Below, in pieces: positions 7,213 through 17,474 of a stretch of 64,000 bases of DNA. Origin of the DNA: an uncultured Cohaesibacter sp. (GTDB lineage Bacteria; Pseudomonadota; Alphaproteobacteria; Rhizobiales; Cohaesibacteraceae); NCBI RefSeq assembly GCF_963666525.1, contig NZ_OY762905.1, forward strand, positions 3,699,501-3,763,500, given 5' to 3'. A program made the position numbers and the translations under genes. The notes under the pieces are model-generated. The model was not told the DNA's origin. It worked only from the letters and a program-made list of their open reading frames with translations, and did no database searches. Each line of letters opens with the position of its first letter. Position 1 is the first letter of the stretch.

Positions 7213-7905
7213 TCAGAACAGTGTTTTGGGATGTGTGTCCGCCGGTGCGATCAGATCGGGGCCGGAGGCGCTGCTGTTGCCCACTGCGCGGTCGACCGGG
7301 TAGGAAATAAGCTCCCGGTCGCGGTGCTCTTCAAGCAGCAGACGTGCCGCGTCGACCGATGTGTGGGGGCTGACCCAACTGTCAAATACCGAAGGCTTGA
7401 GGATGATGGGCATACGCGAGTGGATTGCCCGGATTTCGTCCACGGCCGGAGCGGTCAGAATGGTGCAGCTATAAAGGTCAAGCGTCGGGTTGTAGCTTGA
7501 AAGACCGGCAAAGGCGAAGGGCTCGAAATCGGGCAGATGCAAAAGATGCGGATCCTTCTTGCCGTCTGCCTTGCTGGTGGTCCACTCATAATAGCCGTCC
7601 GCCGGAATGAGACAGCGTCCGGTCTTGTAGGCATCGCTAAAGGCTGGCTTGTTATGGGCTTCTTCCGAGCGGGCATTGAACATCGGGTACCGGCTTTGCA
7701 GCTCCTTGGCCCAATGGGGCACCAGCCACCAGCGCCCTTCCAGCAGCCGACGCTCGCCTTTGACCTCGGTGACATAGAGGACATCGTTGGTTGGAGCTAT
7801 GTTGTAACGGGCAGGCAGATTGCGCTGTCGGTCTTCTGGCCGGATGAGATTGTACATCTCGTGAATATCCGCCCATGAGCCCTTCAGTATGAAACGTCCG
7901 CACAT
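7213..7905 (-). CDS. SRAP/YedK-HMCES family abasic-site DNA-crosslink protein
   Basis: 230 aa. The catalytic Cys2 follows the initiator Met (MCGRF). The other active-site residues are readable: N77 (NARSE), E107 (GYYEW) and H162 (HSRMP). These proteins form a thiazolidine crosslink with abasic sites in single-stranded DNA and so shield them from error-prone bypass. AAGGA lies just before the start. No LexA-type GTTC-N7-GTTC box is seen upstream, so SOS control is not supported here. Confidence 0.93.
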   Translation of the reverse strand: MCGRFILKGSWADIHEMYNLIRPEDRQRNLPARYNIAPTNDVLYVTEVKGERRLLEGRWWLVPHWAKELQSRYPMFNARSEEAHNKPAFSDAYKTGRCLIPADGYYEWTTSKADGKKDPHLLHLPDFEPFAFAGLSSYNPTLDLYSCTILTAPAVDEIRAIHSRMPIILKPSVFDSWVSPHTSVDAARLLLEEHRDRELISYPVDRAVGNSSASGPDLIAPADTHPKTLF

Positions 7906-8307
7906 TGCCTTGTCCTTCCGGGTGCTTGCCGATGGCGCTGTTGCACCGGCTCGGGCTCGCCTTGATGATGGCAGAACCTTGCGTCACTTTGATCGGCATC
8001 GCAATCCCCTTTGTCTGCGCCTTTGCTGCTCACGCAGTTTGTGCCGATGACCGGTGATAGGGCCGGAAGGAGGACGTGATCTTTTTGCCATGGCTTGAAA
8101 AACCCTCGCACCGGAGCCATTTTTCCCTTGCATCGATTGGCAAATTCCCGCATGGCTGACCTCGCTGTCCGGCCTTTCCGGCTCGCTCCATCGCGGGGCT
8201 GGGTCAGACAGGATGCGGATCGTTGATCGAAGAAGTCGGTCGAAGGAAATGTGATCCGGCTTTTCTCTTCTGAGCAAATCTCGCGGACCTACTCAAGGAT
8301 GGTTGCC
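7906..8307. other. gene-free divergent spacer
   Basis: 402 bases between the divergent SRAP and MFS genes. Short open frames on the minus strand have no family resemblance or ribosome site. No clear promoter motif or repeat is seen beyond the AAGGA at 8295-8299 used by the MFS gene. Confidence 0.6.
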
Positions 8308-9738
8308 ATGGCCAAGATATTTGCACCAATCGCCTCTCTGTTGCTTTCCGTCACCCTGCTGCTGCTCGGGCATGGCTTGCAGAGCACCCTGATTCCGCTT
8401 GCCTCGCGTGCCTTTGCATTCAGTGACCTGCTCATCGGCTTTGCGGCGTCGGGCTATTTTGCCGGCTTTGTCATGGGCGGCATTGTCACCCCGCATGTCG
8501 TGGTCAGGGCCGGTCATATTCGCGGCTTTGCGGTGATGGTGTCCTCGATGTCTGCGGCGGCATTGCTGCATCCCCTGATCGCCGATCCCTATGCCTGGAT
8601 CCTGTTCCGTTTCATCACCGGCTTTTCGGTCTCTGGTCTCTATCTGATCATCGAGAGCTGGCTGAACGAGTTCGCCGACAATTCAAACCGCGGACTGGTG
8701 ATGTCGACTTACATTATCGTCAACTACGCGGCTTTCACTTCAGGGCAGCTGATGGCAACGCTGGCGCGGCCGGAAAGCTTCTATCTGTTCGCCGTGGCAT
8801 CGATCATCATCTCCGTTGCAGTCATGCCGGTCGCCATGACCAAGGCCGCCCAGCCGGCTCCGATCGCCATTGTCAGGCTCGATCTGCGCAAGGTGTTCAA
8901 GACCTCGCCCGCAGCCATCGTCTCGGCCTGTCTGATCGGCATGGTGGTTGGCTCGCATCTGACCTTTGCGCCCATCTATGCGGTAGAGAGGGGCTATGAT
9001 GCACTCAAGCAGGCCCCGGTCTTTGCCGCCATGCTGTGCCTCGGGGGCATCATCAGCCAATGGCCGATCGGGCGCTTTTCCGACCGCATGGACCGCCGCG
9101 TCGTTCTTCTGGTCATCAGCATTCTGGGCGGGTTGGCCTCCATCTCCATCACGCTGCTGCATGATCTGCCATTCTACGCCTTTCTGGCGGTCGGCGCGCT
9201 GATCGGGGCCCTGACCCAGCCTGCCTACTCGCTGGCGGCAGCGCATGGCTATGACAATGCCAAGGAAAACGGTTATGTGCGCATGGCCGCGGGGCTGCTG
9301 GTTGCGTATGGCATCGGCTCGACGATCGGTCCCACCGTCACTTCGGTGCTGATGCAATATTTCGGGCCTGACGCGCTGTTCCTGTTCCCCACCGTTCTGC
9401 TGGCGGTCCTGTCGGCCTATCTGGTTTGGCGTATTCGCCAGAAGGACCCGGTTCATGAGGCCCAGAAGGAAGACTTCGACCTTGCCGCGACCGCTGCGGT
9501 TGCCGGTGTGGTTGCACCGGAAATGTTCAGCGAGGAAGACCGGTTCGTGGTGGTGCCTGAATCCTGGGAGCCCTCTGAAGAGCCGCAGGCTGTGATCGAA
9601 GCAGAGCCAGAGCCAGAGCCAGAACGGGCACCTGATGGAGCCATAGAAACGGTTGCGTCCGACGGCGAGCCCGAAGGGGGCCGTGGCGACGTATCTGGCG
9701 AAGCGGACAGGGGCAACCGCCCCGAAGGCACGTCATAG
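8308..9738 (+). CDS. MFS transporter (YcaD-like)
   Basis: 476 aa with about 12 transmembrane segments in the first 395 residues. The region WILFRFITGFSVSGLYLIIESWLNE is characteristic of the YcaD branch of the major facilitator superfamily, and GRFSDRMDRR is the inter-domain loop motif. Residues 400-476 form an acidic, low-complexity cytoplasmic tail with an EPEPEPE run, absent from typical relatives. Start at 8308 follows AAGGA (8295-8299) by 8 bases; starts at 8251 and 8299 are less well placed. Substrate unknown. Confidence 0.83.
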   Translation: MAKIFAPIASLLLSVTLLLLGHGLQSTLIPLASRAFAFSDLLIGFAASGYFAGFVMGGIVTPHVVVRAGHIRGFAVMVSSMSAAALLHPLIADPYAWILFRFITGFSVSGLYLIIESWLNEFADNSNRGLVMSTYIIVNYAAFTSGQLMATLARPESFYLFAVASIIISVAVMPVAMTKAAQPAPIAIVRLDLRKVFKTSPAAIVSACLIGMVVGSHLTFAPIYAVERGYDALKQAPVFAAMLCLGGIISQWPIGRFSDRMDRRVVLLVISILGGLASISITLLHDLPFYAFLAVGALIGALTQPAYSLAAAHGYDNAKENGYVRMAAGLLVAYGIGSTIGPTVTSVLMQYFGPDALFLFPTVLLAVLSAYLVWRIRQKDPVHEAQKEDFDLAATAAVAGVVAPEMFSEEDRFVVVPESWEPSEEPQAVIEAEPEPEPERAPDGAIETVASDGEPEGGRGDVSGEADRGNRPEGTS

Positions 9739-9807
9739 TCCAAGATCTGGGCCTTCGCAAAAGGTTCCCGCTCCAGAAGCACGCCCCTGACATCAGAGTT
9801 CAACAAC

Positions 9808-9840
9808 AAAAGGCCCGGAGCATTGCTGCCCGGGCCTTTT
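9808..9840. terminator. bidirectional Rho-independent terminator
   Basis: A perfect 11-bp stem (9808-9818 with 9830-9840) with A-run and T-run flanks, between the convergent MFS and chemoreceptor genes; it can serve both strands. Confidence 0.85.
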
Positions 9841-9899
9841 GCTTTTGGAGACCAGTCTTGTGACGGAATGTCAAAGGCAGGTCGGGGGACAGGGTGTCG

Positions 9900-11597
9900 T
9901 CAGGCCGCCGCTATGCTCTCGTTGCGCACGTCATCCAGGAAGCTGTTGACGCGGCTCTTGAGATGTTCGGCTTCCTGCTGCAACTTCAGGGATGAATCGT
10001 TGACCATCGAGGATGTCTCGCGGGTCTTCTCTGCCGTTTGCGTCACATTGCCGATGCTCATGGAGACTTCGTTGGTTACGCGGGAGGCCTGAGTGACGTT
10101 TGTTGCGATTTCCTCTGTTGCCAGTCGTTGCTGGTCCACAGCTGTGGCAATCTGACTGGAGATGGTGCTTAGGCTTTCAATGGTTTGGGAAATCTCCGAA
10201 ATGGCATTTACCGCCAGATCCGTCTCATGCTGGATTTCGGAAATCTGCTTGTCGATTTCCTCTGTTGCCTTGCTGGTCTGGTTGGCCAGTTCCTTGACCT
10301 CGGCGGCGACCACGGCAAAGCCCTTGCCGGCTTCTCCGGCGCGTGCAGCCTCGATGGTCGCGTTGAGAGCAAGCAGGTTGGTCTGCTCGGCAATTGCCTG
10401 AATGAGGGTGACCACTTCAGAGATCTGTTTGGCCGCCTGGGAAAGACGTTCCACACGCTGGTTGGTGCTGGAAGCTTCGGACGAAGCCTTGTGCGCCATG
10501 TCGTTGGAGGTCTGGACCTGCCGGGCAACTTCGCTGACTGATGCTGCCAGTTCTTCGGCGGCAGAGGCAACGGCTTCAACGTTGCTGGACGCCTGAGCGG
10601 AAGCGCTGGAGACCTGTTCGCTCTGGGCCGAGGTGCTCTGGGCATCGGAGCTCATCATCTGCGAAGCATCCTGCAGGCCCTTGGCTGCATCGCCAACGGT
10701 TGCCAGCATCCGGGCCACTTCCTGATCAAAGGCCCGGCAGAGTGTCTGCACATTCTCGCCCCTTGTCAGGGCTTCCTTCTGGTTCTTCTCATGCTGGCTT
10801 AACAGGGCCTTGCGGTTGTTTTCGTTGTCGACGAAAATCTGCATCGCCTTGGCCATGGCTCCGATTTCGTCGGAGCGGTTCTGATCGGACACCGTGATGC
10901 TTGAATTGCCGTCAGCCAGCGAACGCATGTTGGCGACCAGACCGGTGATCGGCCGGTTGATCGAGCGGATCACGAAGAAGGAGATCGTGCCGGCCAGCAG
11001 CAGCGACAGCAGGGTTGCGAGTCCGGCAAAGGCAGCCTGGCTGTAGAATGCGGCGTCCATATCATCAATATAGACCCCGGTGCCAATCATCCAGTCCCAC
11101 TCGGGGATGGCTTCCGACCAGCTCAGTTTTTCAAAAGCCTCTTCACTACCCGGCTTCGGCCAGTTGTACGCATACTCACCGCCACCCTTTTTGGCGATAT
11201 CAATCAGGTTGCGCACGAGATAGCGGCCATCCGAATCCTTCATGTCGATGAGGTTCTTGCCCACCAGCTTCTTGTTTGGCAGGACCAGGTTGGTACCATC
11301 ATATTTGTAGACGAACAGATAGCCGGCTCCGCCATCGTAGCGCATCGCGTCGAGCGCCATCTTGGCACGGTCCTGAGCCTCTTCTCGGCTCAGTTCACCG
11401 CTTTTCTCAAGGGCGTAGAAGGCCTGAGCGACGGCCTCTGCCGTGTGGGTGATGTCTTTCAGACTGTTGATGCGCTCAGTGCGCATCGAGCTTTTAAGAT
11501 TTGTCAGGCTGATTGCCGAAAGGGCGATCATGAAAAGAAATACTGCGATTGTCGGTGCTGCTATTTTCCAGGACAGCGGGAGCTTGGCGATATTCAT
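9900..11597 (-). CDS. methyl-accepting chemotaxis protein, sCache_2 type
   Basis: 565 aa. TM1 about 10-30, a periplasmic single-Cache domain (about 40-185, with [14 protein letters not shown] and [13 protein letters not shown], the sCache_2 hallmarks), TM2 about 188-210, a HAMP linker (about 210-265) and a cytoplasmic signalling domain whose hairpin tip reads [19 protein letters not shown]. sCache_2 receptors usually bind small carboxylates. No che genes are in the window, so this is an orphan receptor. AT-rich DNA lies upstream. Confidence 0.92.
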   Translation of the reverse strand: MNIAKLPLSWKIAAPTIAVFLFMIALSAISLTNLKSSMRTERINSLKDITHTAEAVAQAFYALEKSGELSREEAQDRAKMALDAMRYDGGAGYLFVYKYDGTNLVLPNKKLVGKNLIDMKDSDGRYLVRNLIDIAKKGGGEYAYNWPKPGSEEAFEKLSWSEAIPEWDWMIGTGVYIDDMDAAFYSQAAFAGLATLLSLLLAGTISFFVIRSINRPITGLVANMRSLADGNSSITVSDQNRSDEIGAMAKAMQIFVDNENNRKALLSQHEKNQKEALTRGENVQTLCRAFDQEVARMLATVGDAAKGLQDASQMMSSDAQSTSAQSEQVSSASAQASSNVEAVASAAEELAASVSEVARQVQTSNDMAHKASSEASSTNQRVERLSQAAKQISEVVTLIQAIAEQTNLLALNATIEAARAGEAGKGFAVVAAEVKELANQTSKATEEIDKQISEIQHETDLAVNAISEISQTIESLSTISSQIATAVDQQRLATEEIATNVTQASRVTNEVSMSIGNVTQTAEKTRETSSMVNDSSLKLQQEAEHLKSRVNSFLDDVRNESIAAA

Positions 11598-11857
11598 TTT
11601 GAGGGTCCCGAACTTGTTATATTTACGGTAATCCTCGGGTAAAGCGACTAATTATTTATTAATAAATCAAAATATGGAAATATATTGAAGAAAAAGAATA
11701 GTAGGAAAACTGTCTGAATCAAATAGTGAGTAAGAAAAACTCTCAATTAGCTACGTAGAAATAACTAATCGCCAAAGTAATTCTATCTTTGATTGTTTGA
11801 ATCCGTAATTGCAACCGATGTCCAAAATCGTCTCGTATCAGGCAGCGGCTTGGCAGA

Positions 11858-14713
11858 TCACATGCCGCTGGATGCAATCCCCATATGGCTCTTGCGGATC
11901 TGACGGGGCCCTGATGGAGTCAGAATGCCAACGTTGCGTTTCTCCCTGATCCAGCGGGTCATGCCGTCAAAGGTCAGAGGACGCGACACCAGGTAGCCCT
12001 GAATAGAACAGTTGGCGATCTGGGATACGGTCGCGAGCTGCTGATGGGTTTCGACGCCTTCGCAGACAACCCGCAACTGCATCATGCGGGACATCGACAT
12101 GACGACTTCGACGATGGCTTTCTGCTTCTTGTTGACGACGATGTTGTTGACGAAGGAGCGATCGATCTTGATGCCGTCGATCGGCAGGCTTGAAAGATGC
12201 GAAAGCGACGCATAGCCGGTGCCGAAGTCGTCGAGCTCCACATGAACTCCGCGCGCCGACAGTGTTTCGAACAGCTCGTTGATGTTGGTATACTGGTCAT
12301 CAAGCAGAATGCCTTCAAGCAGTTCAACCGCCAGCAGATCCGGATTGATGTCGTATTTCTCCATGCTCTGCAGGAAATCGTCGATCAATGTCTGCCGTTG
12401 CAGGTGGGCAGGGGAGAGGTTCACCGACAGACGGCCGAAGGAAAGCCCTTCGTCGATCCATTGCCGGGCCGACCACATGGCCTTCTCGAAGATGGTCTTG
12501 CCAAGGGCAGAGGCCATACCGTTTGCCTCGACGATGCCCATGAACAGGCCCGGAGGAAGCTGGCCACGTATGGGATGGTTCCAGCGCACCAGCGCCTCGA
12601 TGCCCGTGATGCTCTCGTCAATGGTGCTGATCTGCGGCTGAAAATGCAGCTCGAACTCGTCCATCTTGAGCGCGTGGCGAACGTCTGCCTCGATAGAGGC
12701 CTCGCTGTCGAGGCGCTCTTTCATATCCGAGGAGAAGAACTGGTATCCGTCGCGGCCCATTTCCTTGGTCTTGTAGAGAGCCAGATCGGCATACATCATC
12801 AGAGAGGACAGATCCGAGGCATCGTCCGGATAGATGGCAACGCCAAGGCTGACTGTTGGCCAGAGGGTCGAATTCTCGTAAGGTACAGGAATGGCGATAA
12901 GGTCTGTCAGCTCCTGACACAGATTTTCAAGCTCGGTGCTGGTGACATCGTTGACAATGGCGACGAACTCGTCTCCGCCCCAGCGATAGGGCTGAAAGCT
13001 CGGGACCTTGGAGGCCAGAAACGCCAGGCGGGATCCGATCTCCTTGAGCAGATGGTCGCCTGATACGTGTCCCAGCGTGTCGTTGACCCGTTTGAACTTG
13101 TCGAGGTCGATCTGGATGATGGCAAAGCGAGAGTCCGGCTGCTTGTTGCTGAACAGCGCTTCCAGATCCTGTTGCCCACGGGCCCGGTTGGGCAGGGCCG
13201 TCAGGGCATCGAAATAGGCGATGTGGCTGAGAGCATCACGGGCGCGCACCAGTTCGGCCTCGCGCAGGCGTTCCTCGGTCACATCAATGAAATTGGAGGT
13301 GATATCGCCATTGGGAAGCCTGGTGCTGTAAAGAACCAGATGGCGTCCCTCTATGGTCTCGAATGTTGCTTCGTACTGGTCAGCGGTCTTGAAGCGTTCA
13401 ACGAAGATGTCGAGCCAGTTGTCGGGCAGTTCCTGCTTGAAGTTCCAGAAGCCGATTTTATGTCCGGCTTCCAGAAATTCACGCACCGACATACCCGGGC
13501 GGATGAGATGGGCCAGTTCCTTGTGATAGTTCCGATAGGCTTCGTTGGCCGTGACCAGCTTCGCGTCCTTGTCCCACAGTGCGAACCCGCCGCGCATGGA
13601 ATTGATGGAGTCGATCAGGCGTTTGTGGGCCTGTTCCTGGGCCTGTTGTGCGGCAAGCAACTGGGCGGCTGAAGCTTCCGCTTCCTCGTTCCTGCGGCTA
13701 AGGTGCTTCAGCATGGCCTTGTGTTCGGTGACGTCGTAATAGGCAGCGACGATGCTTCCATCTTCTAGCGGCCAGCTTTCAATCTCGATTTCGCGTCCTG
13801 TCGGCAGTGTCTTGGTACACTTGAGTTTCTTGTTCAGTGAAAGCGGCTCGTTGGCCCCATCAGCAGACAGGGCTTCTCCGACAAAGCTGATCGTACCGGA
13901 CTGAAGCTGCTCCTTGAGAACATCCGCATAGATCTTGCCGACCGGAAACTGGTCAGGGGTAATCTCCATCAGATCATAGAAGGACTTGTTAGCCAGCAGC
14001 AGGCGTTGGTCGGCGTCAAATACACTGATGCCACCGGGGAAATTCTCGAAGGTTGTCTTCAAAAGCGCGCTGTAGCTCTTGAGTTCGGATTCCTTCTTCT
14101 TGATGTCCGTGATGTCCGTCCGGATCGAAATGATCTCTTCCAGCTTGCCTGTCGTGTCCATGATCGGGACAATGGTGGTCGTGATCCAGTAGAGCGATCC
14201 GTCCTTGGCCTTGTTGCAGATTTCTCCGGTCCAGCTCTCGCCTTTCCAGACGGTCTTGTACATCTCTTCGAAAAAGGCGCGATCATGCGTACCAGAATTC
14301 AGGATTCGGTGGTTCTTGCCAATCAGCTCTTCTTCGCTGTAGCCGGAAACCTCGCGAAACTTTTTGTTCGTATAGGTGATCCGGCCCTTGGTATCGGTTA
14401 TGGAAACGATCGCATGGGCATCAATGCCCAGCTTGTGCGATGCCAGTCGGGCCGCCAGCTGATGAGACTTGTCTCGTTCCCTTTGCAGAACCTGTGCCTG
14501 CTTTTTTCTGTTCTTGTAGCCAACAAAGAGCAGAAAGCCCAAGGAAAGGGACAAGAGCAGAAGAAACTGGGAAAAGAGCTTGAAGAGGGGTTCGGTTTCC
14601 TGCTGGGCATCGGAGGCGATGAAAAAGTTGAGAACCACTTCATCCATCAAGGTCAGAACAATCAGGCCCGCCAAGAGGGCGACGAACTGGTTTCTCTTTA
14701 CAAGGTCTTTCAT
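11858..14713 (-). CDS. membrane PAS-GGDEF-EAL c-di-GMP enzyme
   Basis: 951 aa. Two transmembrane segments (about 11-33 and 47-65), then three PAS-like domains (about 95-205, 215-330, 365-480), a GGDEF domain with intact GGDEF at 579-583 and an EAL domain with EALVRW at 706-711, SVNLSP, DDFGTGY, KIDRSF and CEGVET all present. Both active sites look competent, so it could make and break c-di-GMP; no RxxD inhibitory site precedes GGDEF. The start at 14713 has GAGGT upstream; the longer frame to 14788 has no ribosome site. It lies between two chemoreceptor genes, suggesting motility control. Confidence 0.9.
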   Translation of the reverse strand: MKDLVKRNQFVALLAGLIVLTLMDEVVLNFFIASDAQQETEPLFKLFSQFLLLLSLSLGFLLFVGYKNRKKQAQVLQRERDKSHQLAARLASHKLGIDAHAIVSITDTKGRITYTNKKFREVSGYSEEELIGKNHRILNSGTHDRAFFEEMYKTVWKGESWTGEICNKAKDGSLYWITTTIVPIMDTTGKLEEIISIRTDITDIKKKESELKSYSALLKTTFENFPGGISVFDADQRLLLANKSFYDLMEITPDQFPVGKIYADVLKEQLQSGTISFVGEALSADGANEPLSLNKKLKCTKTLPTGREIEIESWPLEDGSIVAAYYDVTEHKAMLKHLSRRNEEAEASAAQLLAAQQAQEQAHKRLIDSINSMRGGFALWDKDAKLVTANEAYRNYHKELAHLIRPGMSVREFLEAGHKIGFWNFKQELPDNWLDIFVERFKTADQYEATFETIEGRHLVLYSTRLPNGDITSNFIDVTEERLREAELVRARDALSHIAYFDALTALPNRARGQQDLEALFSNKQPDSRFAIIQIDLDKFKRVNDTLGHVSGDHLLKEIGSRLAFLASKVPSFQPYRWGGDEFVAIVNDVTSTELENLCQELTDLIAIPVPYENSTLWPTVSLGVAIYPDDASDLSSLMMYADLALYKTKEMGRDGYQFFSSDMKERLDSEASIEADVRHALKMDEFELHFQPQISTIDESITGIEALVRWNHPIRGQLPPGLFMGIVEANGMASALGKTIFEKAMWSARQWIDEGLSFGRLSVNLSPAHLQRQTLIDDFLQSMEKYDINPDLLAVELLEGILLDDQYTNINELFETLSARGVHVELDDFGTGYASLSHLSSLPIDGIKIDRSFVNNIVVNKKQKAIVEVVMSMSRMMQLRVVCEGVETHQQLATVSQIANCSIQGYLVSRPLTFDGMTRWIREKRNVGILTPSGPRQIRKSHMGIASSGM

Positions 14714-14889
14714 TGCCACCTCGATTTCGGCAGGCTTGGTTCTGGCCGCCGCTTCCTGATCCGACAAATGGGCACGGCGCAGGGCCATGGGTTTCGCAGG
14801 TCATCTATCGTGATTGGCTTAGAATTATCTCAGAAAAGTTTGAAATAAGTATAAAAGGAAGGGCACAAATTTTGACTTCAGGCATGAAC

Positions 14890-14917
14890 AAAAAACTGCG
14901 CCTTACTAGGCGCAGTT
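14890..14917 (-). terminator. Rho-independent terminator of the chemoreceptor gene
   Basis: A perfect 9-bp stem (14894-14902 with 14909-14917), 6-base loop, followed on the minus strand by a T-run; 47 bases below the chemoreceptor stop. Confidence 0.8.
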
Positions 14918-14963
14918 GAATATTATTGCATTTGCAATCTTGTGAATTCTCTGGCGCTCAAGG

Positions 14964-16718
14964 TTAACCGGCAAGTCTGGCCTCACCTTTTGCGAGTTTT
15001 TGCGTGCTTTGACTACGAATGGTGGTGAGGAAGATGTCGACCTGATCGGCCAGAACCTCGATCTGCTCCCTGAGCCGGTTGGTGTTGTCCGACATGGTCT
15101 CGGCGCTTTCCGAGTTCGACTTGACGAGATCGCTCATGACACTGGTGTTGTTGGCAATTTCCCGTGTTCCGGTTGCCGCATGAACGATGTTCTCGCTGAT
15201 TTCGCCTGCGGCCACACCCTGCTGTTCCACGGCTGCGGCGATCGTGCCGGAAATGGCGGTCATCTGATGAATGGTGAGTTCCACTTCGCTCACGGCCTCA
15301 ACCGCGTTTCCAATGTTGGTCTGGATGGCGGAAATCTGTCCGGAGATCTCTTCCGTGGCCTTGCCGGTCTGGGCTGCTAGGTCCTTCACCTCGGCTGCCA
15401 CCACGGCAAAGCCCTTGCCGGCCTCGCCAGCGCGGGCCGCTTCGATGGTGGCATTGAGTGCCAGCAGATTGGTCTGGGCGGCAATGTCCTGAATAAGGCC
15501 AACGATCTTGCCGATGGCAAGCGAAGCGTTGGAGAGGGTGGAAATCACATTGCTGGCCCGTTTGACTTCATCAACGGCATTTTGCGAGACCTTGCCACTT
15601 TCGGTGACCTGATTGGAGATTTCGCAGATGGAAACGGACATCTCTTCCGATGCACTGGCGACCGCCTCGACATTGGTGCTGGCTTCTTCCATGGCGGACT
15701 GGACCGCCTGCAGCCGCTCGTTATTTTCAAGGGACCGATGGGCAAGGCCGTTGGATTCTGTTCCCAATTGCTGGGCAGCCTGCTGTACCTGGGCGATGAC
15801 CGAACCGACCTGCTTGTCGAAGGCATCGGCCATTTCACCGACCATGCGGCATTTTTCGGCCTCTGCTTCGGCGTCGCGTTTGGCCTGCTGCTGTTCGAGC
15901 TCCTTACGCTCCTTGGCGTTGTCTCGGAAAATCAGCAGGGCACGGTTCATGTTGCCGATTTCGTCCTGCCGGTCGCTCACGTTGATCTCGACGTCGAGAT
16001 TGCCCTCTGCCAGTTGCAGCATCGAGCGGACAATCCGCAGGATCGGACGCGTAAGAGACGTGGCAATGAGGAACGAGACCAGCGCAATGATCAGGAGAAC
16101 CGTAGCGGCGCTGGTGAGCAGATCTTTCAGATTATCCCAGAACAGGGCGTCCAGATCGTCGATGTAGGTGCCCGTGCCGACAATCCAGCCCCAGGGCTCG
16201 TAGGCCTGAACATAGGACAGCTTGGGCGCAGGCTGTGTGCTGCCCGGATGTGGCCATGAGTATTCGACGACACCACCTCCCGGTTGGCGGCCGACCTTGA
16301 CGAATTGCTGAAAATACAAAAGCCCATCGGGGTCTTTGGCTTCGGTATAGTCCTTGCCGACGGTCGAGGGATCGGTTCCATGCATCAGCATGCGATGATC
16401 CATGCCGTTGATCCAGAAGTAGTCTGCGCCATTGTATCGGAAATTGGCCAGAAGGCCCATGGCGACTTCCTTGGCCTTGCCTTCCGTCAGGTTACCTGCC
16501 TTGACGTCATCATGCAGTGCACTGATGGTCGATAGGGCGGTTTCTACCAGATGGTGCAGTTCTTCGGCCTTGGACTTCTTCAGGTCGACCTTGCTGACAA
16601 GGCTTGCCTGTAGAGTGAGTACTCCAATTCCAAGGACTGCCAAAAATACAATGGAGTAGATTTTAGCACTCAGACCGCGCGCCCAATGGGGCAATAAAGA
16701 CAACAAGGATGACAGCAT
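14964..16718 (-). CDS. methyl-accepting chemotaxis protein, sCache_2 type
   Basis: 584 aa. TM1 about 15-38, sCache_2 domain (about 45-190, with [20 protein letters not shown] and [13 protein letters not shown]), TM2 about 195-217, HAMP and a cytoplasmic signalling domain with the invariant [16 protein letters not shown] tip. The start at 16718 has GGGAG upstream; the open frame runs 53 codons further through AT-rich DNA that does not look coding. It resembles the receptor at 9900 in layout, but the sensor domains differ, so ligands may differ. Confidence 0.92.
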   Translation of the reverse strand: MLSSLLSLLPHWARGLSAKIYSIVFLAVLGIGVLTLQASLVSKVDLKKSKAEELHHLVETALSTISALHDDVKAGNLTEGKAKEVAMGLLANFRYNGADYFWINGMDHRMLMHGTDPSTVGKDYTEAKDPDGLLYFQQFVKVGRQPGGGVVEYSWPHPGSTQPAPKLSYVQAYEPWGWIVGTGTYIDDLDALFWDNLKDLLTSAATVLLIIALVSFLIATSLTRPILRIVRSMLQLAEGNLDVEINVSDRQDEIGNMNRALLIFRDNAKERKELEQQQAKRDAEAEAEKCRMVGEMADAFDKQVGSVIAQVQQAAQQLGTESNGLAHRSLENNERLQAVQSAMEEASTNVEAVASASEEMSVSICEISNQVTESGKVSQNAVDEVKRASNVISTLSNASLAIGKIVGLIQDIAAQTNLLALNATIEAARAGEAGKGFAVVAAEVKDLAAQTGKATEEISGQISAIQTNIGNAVEAVSEVELTIHQMTAISGTIAAAVEQQGVAAGEISENIVHAATGTREIANNTSVMSDLVKSNSESAETMSDNTNRLREQIEVLADQVDIFLTTIRSQSTQKLAKGEARLAG

Positions 16719-17474
16719 GATAGGGGCTCCCGTGGCGAATTTCGTGTCGTGAAGGGGTCGGTGCTCTGGAATTTTGAACTCGTTATAATTGCCAGTATTC
16801 TCAAGTAAAATAGTTAAAAAATGTAAAAAAATTAGTATTTGACTGAATGGTGGTGTTTCATTTCGAGAAAAATTCAAGGGTAAAACTGTATACTGGAATT
16901 CTATTGAATATATTTATTTGAATATGAAGTTTTGTTCTTGATGTATATCGAAATCAGCCGAATAACATAATGTGATTTTTTTATGAATAATTAACTTGGT
17001 AATTTTACCTCGAAATTCGCATGAATTTACTTTGCTGGTTGTCAGTTTTGATTTTGGTTACTTTGCAATATTGAAGTATCTCCCATGCGTAAATGTGTGG
17101 GATTACAAGGGCTGCGAGCCAGCGAATTGCAAACTTGTCTTTGGTGCTTCAACAAGCGGCGGCGAGTGGAGCCGGCCCTGACGGAAGCAAACTTCGAACC
17201 GCAGGTTTGGCGTCAGGTTTGTTTCGGAGGTTGCGCCTGCTTCCTTGAAGTGGATCCATGCTTTGGGCAAAGTGCGTACGATTTGGACTGGCCTTGCTCG
17301 GTTGCCAATGATAAGACTGACTGCTCTGATCGAACTTAGGCAAATATTGGTCGCGGCAATACTTCTTCTTCGAATTTTCGTGGCGGCAATTTGCTGCGCA
17401 TTTCATAGCCATCCCTATTTGAACTTGATTCCCTCGCGCCTTCGCAGCGCCGGGGGATTTTGAGGAACCCCGTA
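16719..17474. other. 756-base gene-free region
   Basis: The part next to the chemoreceptor (about 16780-17080) is very AT-rich and presumably carries its promoter; the right part has average composition. Short frames (for example 17245-17463, hydrophobic) lack a ribosome site and any recognisable family. A TTCGAA stretch near 17192 looks like a tRNA T-loop but has no paired arms. I see no known RNA. Confidence 0.6.

Noticed and set aside
7906-8000. LexA box upstream of the SRAP gene
   Set aside because: No GTTC-N7-GTTC pattern found.
17180-17210. tRNA-like TTCGAA stretch
   Set aside because: The flanking bases cannot form the T-arm or an acceptor stem.
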